Source: Neoarius graeffei (lineage: Eukaryota; Chordata; Actinopteri; Siluriformes; Ariidae). Taken from it: a DNA stretch of 64,000 nt. The position numbers and the translations under genes were made by a program. This document shows positions 9,522 to 19,908 of this stretch, piece after piece. The stretch covers positions 4,627,501 to 4,691,500 of the forward strand of contig NC_083587.1 of assembly GCF_027579695.1 (NCBI RefSeq), read 5' to 3'. Below the pieces are notes generated by a model, which searched no databases, was not told the DNA's origin, and saw only the letters and a program-made list of their open reading frames with translations. Each line of letters starts with the position of its first letter. Within the stretch, counting starts at the first letter, position 1.

Positions 9522-9566
9522 GGTGACAAAGGTGAACAAGGACCCCCTGGTGAGCCTGGGCCAAAG
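9522..9566 (+). CDS. Collagen triple-helix exon, 45 bp
   Basis: The 15 codons read GDKGEQGPPGEPGPK, that is five perfect Gly-X-Y triplets. The exon begins directly after an AG (tctcag|ggt) and ends at AAG|GTAAGC, a strong donor. Both junctions are phase 0, starting on a Gly codon. A 45-bp length is one of the two standard sizes (45 and 54 bp) of triple-helix exons in fibrillar and related collagens. Collagen chains form extracellular trimers. The flanks are non-repetitive for about 100 bp on each side. The polypyrimidine tract is weak. I cannot tell which collagen gene it is, and I found no second collagen exon in this window, so the introns would have to be long, or this is an isolated relic. 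Confidence 0.75.
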
Positions 9567-10189
9567 GTAAGCATGCATGTATTATTCATTATTATAGCAC
9601 AACTGATTTATTCTCATTCTGTGTCAGGCGTGTGACCAGAAGTGGTAGAAGCAGACCAATTTTATACCCAAGTAAAAGTGCCAAGTCTTGTGTTTAAAAA
9701 AAATCCTTCAGTTAAAGAATAAAAAAAGAATTCCTTAAATTACCTTGAAGTGCAAGAATAAAGAAAGCAAGAAGAAAGAAAGATTGTTACCCGAGATTTT
9801 GGGTAACAGTAACTAACAAACTGAAGCTAGATGTGTAATCTCTCAAATGTTAGCTAGCCTGTTAATAATTCTGACAATACAGCCTTGTTTACATGCTAGT
9901 AATAAGCAGATATAATACAAATTTGCTGATACAAATACAAAATACAGCTCACAACATATATTTGAAACAATGCTGCATTTTTTGGAGAGAAAAATATTGC
10001 TATTTAGTGTAAACACTCTGCTTGCACATGTAAAATGTGCATATAAATATTTCACCCTTTTATTTATGATTTCACATAAGCTAAAAATTTGATTGAAGCG
10101 ATCAGAAGAGAAAAAATGAGGTAAAGTTTTGAAAAAATATGTATATCATAGAATTTTGAAATGTATTTATTTATTTGCACATGATAAAT
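9567..10189. other. No gene; AT-rich intron-like sequence
   Basis: This follows the donor of the collagen exon. It contains no convincing open frame, splice pair or known repeat, apart from a GTAACCC-type short inverted word near 9788-9810. Confidence 0.5.
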
Positions 10190-10315
10190 CAAGTCAACTT
10201 TATTGTCAAATATACTATACATGCTCGACATACAGCACAGATGAAATTTCAGTCCTCTCTGACCCACGGTGCAAACAGGCAATGCAATAAATAAAAATAA
10301 AAATAGAATAATTAA

Positions 10316-10510
10316 AAAAACAAACAATATAAACAGTATAAACAGTATGAACACTAGATGAGAACAAGACATAGACTAAACACTCAGACAATATAAACAG
10401 TATAAACACTAGATAAGAACTACACAAAGACTAACACTCAAACAAACAATATAAACAGTATAAACACTCTAGATATGAACTAGACGTAGACTAAACACTC
10501 ATATATACAT
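10316..10510. repeat. Three-copy minisatellite, about 60 bp, in the LINE 3' UTR
   Basis: The words caatataaacagtataaaca and agactaaacactca recur three times with small changes. A CA microsatellite follows at about 10516-10541. Confidence 0.75.
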
Positions 10511-10745
10511 ACATATACACACACAAACACACACACACACACTGGTTCAAATAAACAAAACAGTCAAGGGCACTTGAGGTATAGCAGGTAAAAATGAAAT
10601 AAGCAGTATAAACAAACTAGCAGCTGTTAAGATGAGGTAGTGCGGAATAGTGCAAATGAGTGAGGTAAAGTGAGATGTGCGGTCCCTGAGTTCAGTGTGT
10701 TAATGAACGATGAGATGTATGTGTGTGTGTTGGGGGGGGGGGAAA

Positions 10746-12071
10746 CTATGAGGATGACATGTCAGATGCTGAAGGGGAGGCAGGGGGGGGTGTGCGAGCA
10801 GAATCTGTGGCAGGGGGCAGAGGGGGGAGGAGAGGCAGAACAGGGAGGGAGTTGAGCCTCCTGACTGCCGGGTGAAAGAAACTGCTCTTGAGCCTGCTAG
10901 TTTTGGCCTGGAGACTCCACAGTCTCCTCCCCAATGGCAGCAGGCTGAAGAGGCTGTGAGATGGGTGGGTGGGGTCACCTGCAATCCTGATGGCTTTGCG
11001 GGTGAGGCGGGAGTTATAAATATCCATTAGAGCAGGGAGAGAGACACCAATGATCCTCTCAGCTGCTCTCATGATGCGCTGCAGAGACTTGCAGCAGGAC
11101 ACGGTGCAGGCGCCGTACCACACGGTGATGCAGCTGGTCAGAATGTTCTCGATGGTGCCTCTGTAGAAAGTGTGCATGATGGGGGCCGGGGCTCTTGCTC
11201 TCCTCAGTTTGCGGAGGAAGTACAGACGCTGTTGGGCTTTTTTAGCCAGTGATGCGGTGTTGTTGCTCCAGAGATGTGCACACCCAGAAACTTGGTGCTG
11301 CTCACCCTCTCCACTGCAGCACCGTCGATAGATAGTGGAGCATGCTGGGTGTGCTCTCTCCTGAAGTCCACAACAATCTCCTTCATCTTCTCCACATTCA
11401 GACAGAGATTGTTGTCCTTGCACCACATGGCCAAGTGGCTCACCTCACTCCTGTAGATTGTCTCATTGCCATTGTTGATGAGACCCACCACAGTCATGTC
11501 ATCCACAAACTTAATGAAGAGATTTGAGCTGGATGTTGGTGTGAAGTCGTGGGTCAGCAGAGTGAAGAGGAGGGGGCTTAGCACACATCCTTGGGGGGCC
11601 CCTGTGTTCAGTGTGATGGTGCTGGAGGAGTTGCTGCCGACCCATACAGTCTGTGGTCTCCCCATCAGGAAGTCCAGCAGCCAGTTGCATAGGGAGCTGT
11701 TGAGTCCCAGCTGGTCCAGTTTATGAATGAGCTGCTGAGGAATGATTGTGTTGAATGCTGAGCTGAAGTCTAGGAACAGCATTCTGACATACGAGTCTTT
11801 TGTCTCCAGGTGGGTGAGGGCTGAGTGGAGGGCAGTGGAAATGGTGTCATCGGTCGAACGGTTGGACTGATATGCAAATTGGAAAGGGTCCAGGGCGGGG
11901 GGGGGGAGGGCAGACTTGATATGCCTCATGACTTAGCCGCTCTAAGCACTTCATGAGGATGGGAGTGAGTGCGACAGGGCGGTAGTCATTGAAGCAGGAG
12001 GGAGATGGCTTCTTCGGGACCGGGATGATGGTGGTGGTTTTGAGGCATGTTGGGACAACAGCCTGGCTCAA
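10746..12071 (-). pseudogene. RT of CR1/Rex1-like LINE, with FVDD at the active site
   Basis: The protein fragments run [25 protein letters not shown] (in two shorter words), then [36 protein letters not shown] and [16 protein letters not shown], and end in a C-terminal thumb. The frame shifts near 11930 and again near 11270, where about 30 bp present in copy 2 are missing. The catalytic box reads FVDD (codons 11509-11498), whereas copy 2 has FADD. The change GCG to GTG is the kind expected from methyl-CpG decay. The copy cannot encode an active RT. Confidence 0.85.
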
Positions 12072-12623
12072 CGAGATGTTGAAGATGTCTGTAAAGACAT
12101 CTGTGAGCTCCTTGGCACAGTCTCTCAGGACACGACCAGGAATGTTATTAGGACCCAGGGCTTTTCGTGCATTTGTCGTCCCCCATTTAAATTAACAAGT
12201 AATTAATACAAATTTAACAAATTAGAGAATAACTATATTAACAATCGTAAATAATAACAAATAATAGTAATAATATAATAATTGGTAACAAAATTATACA
12301 TTAAACTGTAACTGGTATCATAACCAAAATAAATATAAACAAAGTCAATTGCAGATAACAAAATAAGTTAACGAGTGAAAATAAGAAACGAATAAAATGT
12401 AACCTAAGATCTATACATCAAGTAAAAAAAGTATAATTGATTGATTTCGAATGGTGAATAAATATTGTACTAATAACAGAAGCCTGGTGCATGGTGTAGT
12501 GTAATATTTTACAATTTGATCCAAGACTGAACTATATTTAAAGATAAAGGTCAAGTGTGGCTGGGGAATGAAAATAGGTGGTTTTTGAGATTATGTTTAA
12601 AACTAATCATGGATGTAAAACTT

Positions 12624-14230
12624 TTAAAGGTAGAGGGGGAGGTTATTCCATTCAATTACACATTTGTATTGAACACTCTTTTGACCTAGGGATGTTCGCA
12701 CTAGGGGGATATGTAGTTGGTCGCTTTGTCGAGTTTGGTAAGCGTGAAATTGGGAATTAAGATTTAAAAAACTATCAAACGTGTCTGGAAGAGAATTTCT
12801 AAGAAATTGGAAAGTGAAGATATTTAGCTGAAGTCTATTGATATCAATAATATTTAAAATCTTAAGCTTCGTAAATAGAGGTAAAGAATGGGCATAAAAA
12901 CTGGATCCGGTGGCCATACGAACAAATCTTTTTTGGAGTAGTATTAGGGGCGGTAGTGTAGTTTTGTAGGCACATCCCCATACAATATTTCCGTAGGTCA
13001 GATATGGGTATATTAAGCTATTATATATGGTTATAAGGGTTTGTTGAGTGAGAAGATGTTTGATTTTTCCCATAAGTCCAATAGTTTTAGATATTTTATT
13101 ACATAACATGGCTATATGTGGTTTCCAGGTCAGTTTGTCATCGATTATTACGCCTAAGAATTTAGCTCGACACTCTTGAGAAAGGAGTATACTTTTTAGT
13201 AAGATTTTTGCGTTATTTCTATTGTAGGTTTTATTTTTATTACAGAAAATAAGTAAGTATGTTTTTTTGACATTGACAGATAATTTGTTAGCCTCGAACC
13301 AGATAACTTTTTCTAATTCTTGATTAGCTAGTTTTATTAGAGTATTAAAGTTTGAGTGTGAAAGGAAAAGATTGGCGTCATCTGCAAATAAGATAAAGAA
13401 GATGATTGTGGAAGCTTGTGCAAGGTCATTGATGTAAATTAGAAATAGTAAAGGTGCTAAAATTGATCCCTGTGGTACTCCGCATTGTACTGTTTTAAGT
13501 GTAGATTTAGTGTTGTTAATTGTTATATATTATTGTCTGTCAGACAGATAAGAAGAGAACCATTTTAATGCACAGTCATTTATGCCATATCGTTTTAGTT
13601 TGCTTCGTAGAATAGAATGATTTACTGTGTCGAATGTTTTAGATAAATCAAGAAAAATCCCAATGGTGTACTCTTTGTTGTTTATAGCTGAGGAAATTTT
13701 GCCCATTAACTGAATCAGTGCCATAGAGGTGGAATAGCCCTTTCTGAAGCCATATTGGTGTTTTTATAGGATGTTATTATGATCTAAATGTTTCAGAAGA
13801 TGGTTATATATTAGTTTTTCGAGAACTTTAGATATACAGGGGAGGGCAGATATGGGTCGATAATTGTTGATATTAAGTGGATCACTACTTTTAAAGATGG
13901 GAGTTACCTTTCCAACTTTTAGTAAGTGAGGAACAACTCCATTTTGCAAGGAAAGAGTAAGAATGTGTGTAAGAGGGGCAATGATATAGGGCAGGGAAAG
14001 TTTTAGAACTTTAGCGCTTATTTCATCATGCCCAGCAGATGAATCTTTTAGGTTTTTGACGATGTCTGTGATTTCGGCATTAGTTGGTGGTATAAAGGTC
14101 GATAAATTAGATTCTACTTGTAAGGTAATGTAGTTCAGAGGGTCCTGTGGTCCTTTTTGTATTTTGCTTTCTAGTGAAGGCCCAATATTGACAAAAAAAA
14201 ATCATTGAATTCATCACATAGTTCTTCTTC
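12624..14230 (-). pseudogene. Reverse transcriptase of the degraded LINE
   Basis: Recognisable blocks in order are AEITDIVKNLKDSSAGHDEI, NNYRPISALPCISKVLEKLI, ALIQLMGKISSAINNKEY, IFLDLSKTFDTVNHSIL and GVPQGSILAPLLF (by translation near 13490-13440). The catalytic FADDANLFLS follows near 13400-13370, and then a C-terminal part, KIKHLLTQQTLITIYNSLIY, at 13109-12624. These blocks lie in different frames with several stops. The RT would have primed on nicked chromosomal DNA. It is dead. Confidence 0.8.
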
Positions 14231-14242
14231 ATTTTCGATGAC

Positions 14243-15066
14243 TTAGTCGAGTCTGGTTTCTTCATGTGTTGTCCCTCCTTGGTGTGTCTCTCGATGGGTG
14301 CACGACCAGCCGATTATACCGCAAGTATGCCACGTTTTCTCTCTCTCTTGCTGCCCGCATTTCCGGGAGGAGTTCTTTCCTCTGTTGGCGTACTGCTTCT
14401 GAAAAGTCTTCGTTGATGTAGATGTTCGATCCTTTGAGGTACTTTGCTCTCTGCATGATGGCTTCTTTGTCTTTGTATCGGAGAAGTTTCGCAACAATGG
14501 GTCGTGGCCGGCCGTCTTCCTGGAATTTTCCATTATGATGAACGTTCGATTTCAATCTTAAGTGGGTCGAGCCTGAGTTTGTCCTTGAGGATTTCTCTGA
14601 CTTTCTGTTCACATCGGTACCAATTCTCTTGTTTGTTGTCAGGGACGCTGTTGATCAGAATGTTATTACGACGAGACTGGTTCTCCAAGTAATCGGATTT
14701 ATGAAGGATCGTGTTGATGTCAGCTCCTGGACGATCTATTTTCATCTCAACTTCCTTGATATTGTGGCTCTGGTCATGTTGTTTTGCTTTACTGTCTTGG
14801 ATTTCCGCCTGGGAGAATTGTAGACTGTCCTTTATTTCCTGCACCTCACGGATGAGACTGTCCATTCTTTTGCTGTTAGTATCCATTACTGTTGTGATGA
14901 AAGACTGAAAGGTGGATTGTTGTCTCATCAACAGGTCCTCATATTTTGCCCTTTGTGGATCTAGCATTTCTTTCAGGGTACCGAGAGCGACTACGTCCTC
15001 ATCATTTAGTTGTTTTTGTCCTTGAGTAGGCATGGTATCGACGGGATGTGGGAATTTAGAGATCAC
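14243..15066 (-). pseudogene. LINE ORF1 protein (coiled coil plus RRM-like), frameshifted
   Basis: The first frame (15066-14533) holds a heptad-rich segment (residues about 40-115), then DYLENQSRRNNILINSVPD, the hallmark of L1-type ORF1 RNA-binding domains. The C-terminal part, RPRPIVAKLLRYKDKEAIMQ and YLKGSNIYINEDFS, continues in another frame (14612-14262). ORF1p of this type forms trimers on LINE RNA. The shift near 14540 disables it. Confidence 0.82.
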
Positions 15067-15443
15067 ACAATTCCTACCTGGGTAGATCTAATTAGCGGAA
15101 TCTGATGTAAATTTGGCGGGAGTGGGGATGGACACACCGCGCCGCGGGGGCTCCTTTTAAGCCCGCTACGGTTAAGCCGCGTGAAACAGAAGTGCAGACA
15201 ACTCGCTGCCGGGCTCACCAGGCCGATCACTAGTTGTTGGGACAAAACTGGCTACAAGTCGCTTCAAATTGCATATGACGGTTTGAAGACAATCTCCGTG
15301 GTCCTTGAATGTCCAACTTACAAGGATGTCTTGTTAGTTTAAGTAAAAGTTGTAAAAATTCGCCTTTTTTTTTGCTGATAGTTACGGAGCTGTAAAAACC
15401 GGCTTCTTTAACCTCTGGCGCGTGCGCACTCCTCAACGTAGTG

Positions 15444-17043
15444 CAGTGGCGGCTGGTAGTCTTTCAAACGGGAGGCTGGTCGGTTACGATATTTCCAGAT
15501 TTTAAAAGAAAACACATAAATTTTGCCCATACTCTTGCCTCTGATCTGGCTGATTGTTGGCAGGGTCACAAACTGTGAAATAACAGGTTCTTTTGGCCCA
15601 TTAGCCAACTGTCCAATATACATGATGGTGGTGTTGGGGGGGAGGGGTATATTTTAACATTTTATATTTTAAAATTGTGGCATGTTGTTTAAAAATTGAT
15701 CATTATTGAAAGCAGCTCTTTGTCAGGAACCTCAGCAGTTGAGCTGGGTGCCACACATTTCATTCAATGACACTTTCCCTATATTTTACTTATTTTGACT
15801 GAGAAATGTTTTATTGACAATTTTGATAACCCTTCACTTTTAATCCAGGTCTGTAGTGTGAAATGTTCTCGGCTGTGTTTTTGTTTAAAAATGTTTTCCA
15901 AATTGTAGCTGTGTTTAATTCATATCCAGAAAAATATATATTCCAATATAATATACTCAGCATAAACATTTTAAATAGATTCTATATTTTTGGTCCATCC
16001 ATGACATATTACTAAAGTAGCCTATTTACTGTTGTTGATGTGGGTCACTTGCTGTTAGCCAATTCACTTTCTCGTACCAGGAGAGCTGAAAGGAACGAGT
16101 ATTATTCCCTACCTTTTTCACCAAGTCAATTTGAGGCATTGGTCTACCCTGCGCTTTAATTTTAATTTTTTTCTCGAAAGGAAGACTGGCAAATGGCTTC
16201 GCCAAAATTAAATCAGCAATGCTTGGCATCCGTGCGCAGCTTTCTTGCTAGCTGACTAGCCCCCTCAAGTTCAAGTTCAGTTACTCAAATAAACGAAATT
16301 TCTGGAACTAAGATAGCAAACTTGGCAACACTCTATTTACACTTTATTTACAATGAAAATATATACAAACTAAAAAAGCTGGTAGAAACCGTATGTAATG
16401 AATGAAATCGAAATGTAAGCTGATCTCTTACAATACACCACAGCACTTGTGAATCCGCATGGGACTGAACTGAAATTCACCGCTGCCTGTCTATAGTTGA
16501 AACGAGCTGTCAATCAAAGAAAATATCCGGTCGCTTTCACCAATCACCAGTCTCCTTGCGGAAACTGCCATGTCCCTCCCATGTGAGGCTCAGAGTCTGT
16601 AGGCGGGCATTTTCGCAGAATTTGTCCAATAACCGTCTTGCATTTTGAGATTGAAAAGCGCATAGCTCCCAAATGCCACTGAAGTCAACTGAGGCTGGGA
16701 GTCCGTGAGACTCCGTGGGCGGGCGTTTTCGCAGGATTTGTCCAATAATTGTCTTGCATTTTGAGATTGAAAGCGCAGAGCTCCCAAATGCCATTGAAGT
16801 CCACTGAGGCTGAGCTGCATTGCGCTGTAACAAGGGGGAAAAACTCACGCACACATTAAAGTTATAAGGGAATGATTCCGCACTGTAGTGGGTTGAGCAC
16901 ATATATTTCTATGATTCTGGATCTGAAATAGCAATGTTATAAGGTCGGCTATAACATAAGCCTAGCGCAATTCATCCTACATGATGTTCGTCATTTTTAG
17001 AGGAGGCTGAGCCTCCCTCGTTGTCTTAGAGTAATCGCCCGTG
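15444..17043. mobile_element. Probable non-autonomous hAT-like element
   Basis: The left end is cagtggcggctggtagtctt and the right end, reverse-complemented, starts cacgggcgattactcta. They share CA-ends and a common later word, gggaggct, so the inverted repeat is imperfect. Flanks acgtagtg (15436-15443) and atgtagtg (17044-17051) agree at 7 of 8 bases, as for an old 8-bp hAT target duplication. No transposase frame is seen. A 118-bp tandem duplication lies inside. Confidence 0.55.
16592..16815. repeat. Tandem duplication, about 118-bp unit
   Basis: The words cattttcgcag(a/g)atttgtcc and tcttgcattttgagattg appear twice, followed by agctcccaaatgcca. Similarity of the two units is high. Confidence 0.8.
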
Positions 17044-17051
17044 ATGTAGTG

Positions 17052-17720
17052 AGTATAATCAATAGGAAAATAATTGAAAAGAAATATAGATACTTGAAAA
17101 CAACATTAAAATAGAGATATAAGTATTTAAATATTGTAATAGTGTAACAGCAGATCTAAGTTCCTTCGTATGTTTGTAAAGGACACAAACTAGGATATGT
17201 ACATCATGAAGAATCAAAACTGTGTTTTACAATTTATAATTCTGCACGGTCATCATTTAAAAGTATACAATACAGAATTGTAAACTACCTTGGTTAAAAT
17301 GACAGAAATTATGATGCGCTTTATATAAAATACATTATCAACTACAAATATACTTGAAATAGTGACAAGTTGTGAATATACAGCATGTGAGTGATATCTG
17401 TGATGGTCTGCTGTCATTGCCAGCTGCCAAAAAGCAGCAGTGCATTCACAGAGTGTTCAGAAAAGGTCTACACATAGATGAGGCTAGATTGTGCCAGCTA
17501 AAGCAAGCTTCTGTCAGCTGCATAATTAAAGCACATTTCTTCTGTTCACTAATATGTTTCTCTGCATTTAACACTCATCACAATACCCACAAACGTTTTC
17601 ACACTTTCAAGACACTTGGAAAATAAAGAACTTAATAGTCTAGACAGGGGTTCTCAAACATTTGCAATCTGGGCCCCCCTGACTGTACCAAGCGTACTTG
17701 ATCACCCCCCCGACTGTAGC
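17052..17720. other. No gene; AT-rich sequence and a hAT-end-like scrap
   Basis: A short frame at 17372-17626 has no recognisable motif. Near 17646 the text caggggttctcaaacatttg looks like one end of a Charlie-type hAT, but no partner end was found. Confidence 0.5.
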
Positions 17721-17721
17721 A

Positions 17722-18093
17722 AGAAGAAGAAACCTTTATTCATCATATGCACACTTCAAGCACAGTGAAATTCATCCTCTGCATTTAACCCATCTGAAGC
17801 AGTGAACACACGCACACACTCAGAGCAGTGGGCAGCCACACCAGAGCACCCGGGGAGCAGTCAGGGGTCAGGTACCTTGCTCAAGTGCACCTCAGCCCAA
17901 GGCCGCCCCATGTCAACCTAACTGCATGTCTTTGGATTGTGGGGGAAACCAGAGCACCTGGAGGAAACCCACGCAGACACGGGGAGAACATGCAAACTCC
18001 ACACAGAAAGGCCCTCACCGGCTGCTGGGTTCGAACCCAGAACCTTCTTGCTGTGAGGTGACCGTGCTAACCACTACACGACCGTGCCGCCCA
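17722..18093 (-). mobile_element. tRNA-headed SINE
   Basis: On the minus strand the head reads ggcggcacggtcgtgtagtg, and the B box is gggttcgaacccag. The body contains catgttctccccgtgtctgc and tttcccccacaatccaaaga. The tail ends in a TTTATTC-like and AAGAAG-type stretch at 17722-17740. Similar heads occur at 35083-35451, 42841-43215 and 62611-63000. Confidence 0.8.
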
Positions 18094-18231
18094 AGTGTAC
18101 TTTGAGCCCACCCCCCCCCAAAAAAAAAGATAGATAAATTATTATTATTGGGCTGTTTTTTATTGCTGTGTATTATTGTATTATTACAATGTTAGACAAC
18201 AGTCTGAGACTGAAAATGTTTAATTTTGCCC

Positions 18232-19603
18232 TGTAGGTACAGTCCGTCTAGGAACAACAACAGCCCGTCTCTTTAAGAAACTACATTTCCCATCAGCCAA
18301 CTTCCGCGTTGACCTACGTCACGCATGGGCGGGATCATCTACGTCACTTCCTCTACAATTCTATAAGCAACTGAACAACGCTTCCTTCTTTCTCTTTTCT
18401 GTCTGGACTTCAATCCGTCTGGACACGGAGAGATCCGCTCGGCCGAGCAAACTAGATTAAATGTCTTTTTGTCTAGAATCAGAGTTTCGCGCTGTTTCTT
18501 TTACTTACCTTTGGCCACAGTAGACTCGAGAATCGCGTGATTTTGACTCAACTTGAATATAACCGGTTTCATCTGTTCCTCATCAGCACGTGCAAAACTG
18601 CAGCCCAAGTGGTTTTTAGTCTGAAGACAAAGAAGCGGCTGGACCTCTTCAATAAAGCTGTGCACCTTGTTTCTACAGAGATTTTTCTTCCCACGAGCTA
18701 CAAAGTTTCTCCAAGAATTCTCTGTTTTTCATAGATTTTCTTCTCAGGAGCTCCTGTGAAAGTCACCTTCTCCAAAAATAGCCGTCTAGGGAAGCCTTTT
18801 GTCCCCAGGGATCAGGCTTCAACACGTGGTCACACACACACACTAGGCCTCACACACACTTTAGCTAGCAAACCAAAGCTAACTCTCTTTGTTCTGTAAG
18901 GAAACACGTGGTGACCCCTCCCCCCTCCTTTGTTCTTTATCACGAGGTCTTTTGTCTCAACTTTAGATGATATTCTAAGTCCTGATTCAATTCAACCTTT
19001 ATAGCGCACTCCCCCGTGCCCACATTCAAATCCACGTATATCACGGATGACCATTTGAATGTATTTTAATTGTTAACATTTAATTGTTGTTATCACACAT
19101 ACACACGCTCACACACAACCACGTGGCCACTAGGCCTCAAAAGCACATGTTAGCTAGCCTTCCTTTGTCTAGTTAGCACACAGAGCTAATCCTTTGGCTT
19201 ACACACACACACACACACACTGCTGAAGATTTCATCTGCTGTTATTCAATTTTATCTTTGTTATAATAAATTCCATTATCATTGAAACTGTGTGTGTTTG
19301 TTTGCTGTTCCGATATTTCTGGAAGTTGCCCAAATCTCAAAAGAATTCTAAGGTGTATATGAATACTATTAGCTGCAGCTTGGTAAGTGACCATAATAAT
19401 TTGGAATATACCATAATTTAGCTGTTTGGTAATTTATTATTAAGCACCAAAATTAATGGTATTAATTAATGAGACTGATTCAATTTAAATGATTCAATTT
19501 AAATGATTCAAATTAAATGATTCAATGGGACTGATTCAATTTAATTATTAATGATTGATCACTTAACACCAATCTACATACACATAAACATAATACACCT
19601 ACA
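18232..19603 (+). repeat. 5' LTR, 1372 bp
   Basis: Starts tgtaggtacag and ends acacctaca, giving TG...CA ends with an inverted 7-base terminus. A TATA-like ctataagc lies at about 18360. It lacks a segment of about 290 bp that is present in the 3' LTR: the junction ccaaaaatagccgtctaggg at about 18770 replaces 29650-29950. The missing part contains an AATAAA. A CA repeat lies at about 19201-19220. Confidence 0.92.
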
Positions 19604-19608
19604 TAAAT

Positions 19609-19626
19609 TGGTGCCCCGTGTGAGGC
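19609..19626 (+). promoter_or_regulatory. Primer binding site, complementary to elongator tRNA-Met
   Basis: Five bases after the LTR, TGGTGCCCCGTGTGAGGC begins. It is complementary to the 3' end of vertebrate elongator tRNA-Met (…CCTCACACGGGGCACCA) over about 17 bases. Confidence 0.75.
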
Positions 19627-19908
19627 GATTGGTGTTGACTTCTTGAATATTGTGAAACAATAGATAAACTACCAGTTTGATTGAGCAACTGCTAAGGTAT
19701 ATTCCCAGGTGTGTTAAAACGGTTAACAGTAGTGTGATAACCATATCACAAATACTAACAACCTATTGATAACTTAGGATAAGAGAGCATTTCCAAACAA
19801 AACAAACCTTGTTAATTAATTAATTACACAGTTAATATTAATTAATAATAATTAATTAATAAATTAACTCATTGATTGATTAATTATCCAACACCCAACC
19901 TAAGTAAA

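Larger units (their letters stand above)
10190..12183 (-). mobile_element. CR1/Rex1-like LINE, 5'-truncated copy 1
   Basis: The coding part (12071-10746, minus) holds the RT domain. The 3' UTR (10745-10190) ends near tcaagtcaactttattgtca. The same family occurs again at 50500-54310, where the 5' half is present, and the sequences align closely (for example both carry the [14 protein letters not shown] segment). Copy 1 stops at about 12183, where similarity to copy 2 ends abruptly at ttcgtgcatttgtcgtc. This is a typical 5' truncation. Confidence 0.85.
12190..15440 (-). mobile_element. Degraded LINE with L1-type ORF1 and FADD reverse transcriptase; endonuclease missing
   Basis: Reading leftwards there is a 5' UTR (15440-15067), ORF1 (15066-14243), then the RT (about 14230-12624) and an AT-rich 3' part (12623-12190). 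ORF1 is followed almost directly by the RT N-terminal region with no endonuclease between, so an internal deletion near 14240-14270 is likely. The RT belongs to the Jockey/I-like assemblage by eye. Clade assignment is not firm. Confidence 0.7.

Noticed and set aside
17372-17626. Plus-strand frame of 84 codons
   Set aside because: There is no recognisable domain, no codon signal and no neighbour context.
17646-17720. A hAT-like left end (caggggttctcaaac)
   Set aside because: No matching right end or 8-bp duplication was found nearby, so it is at most a scrap.
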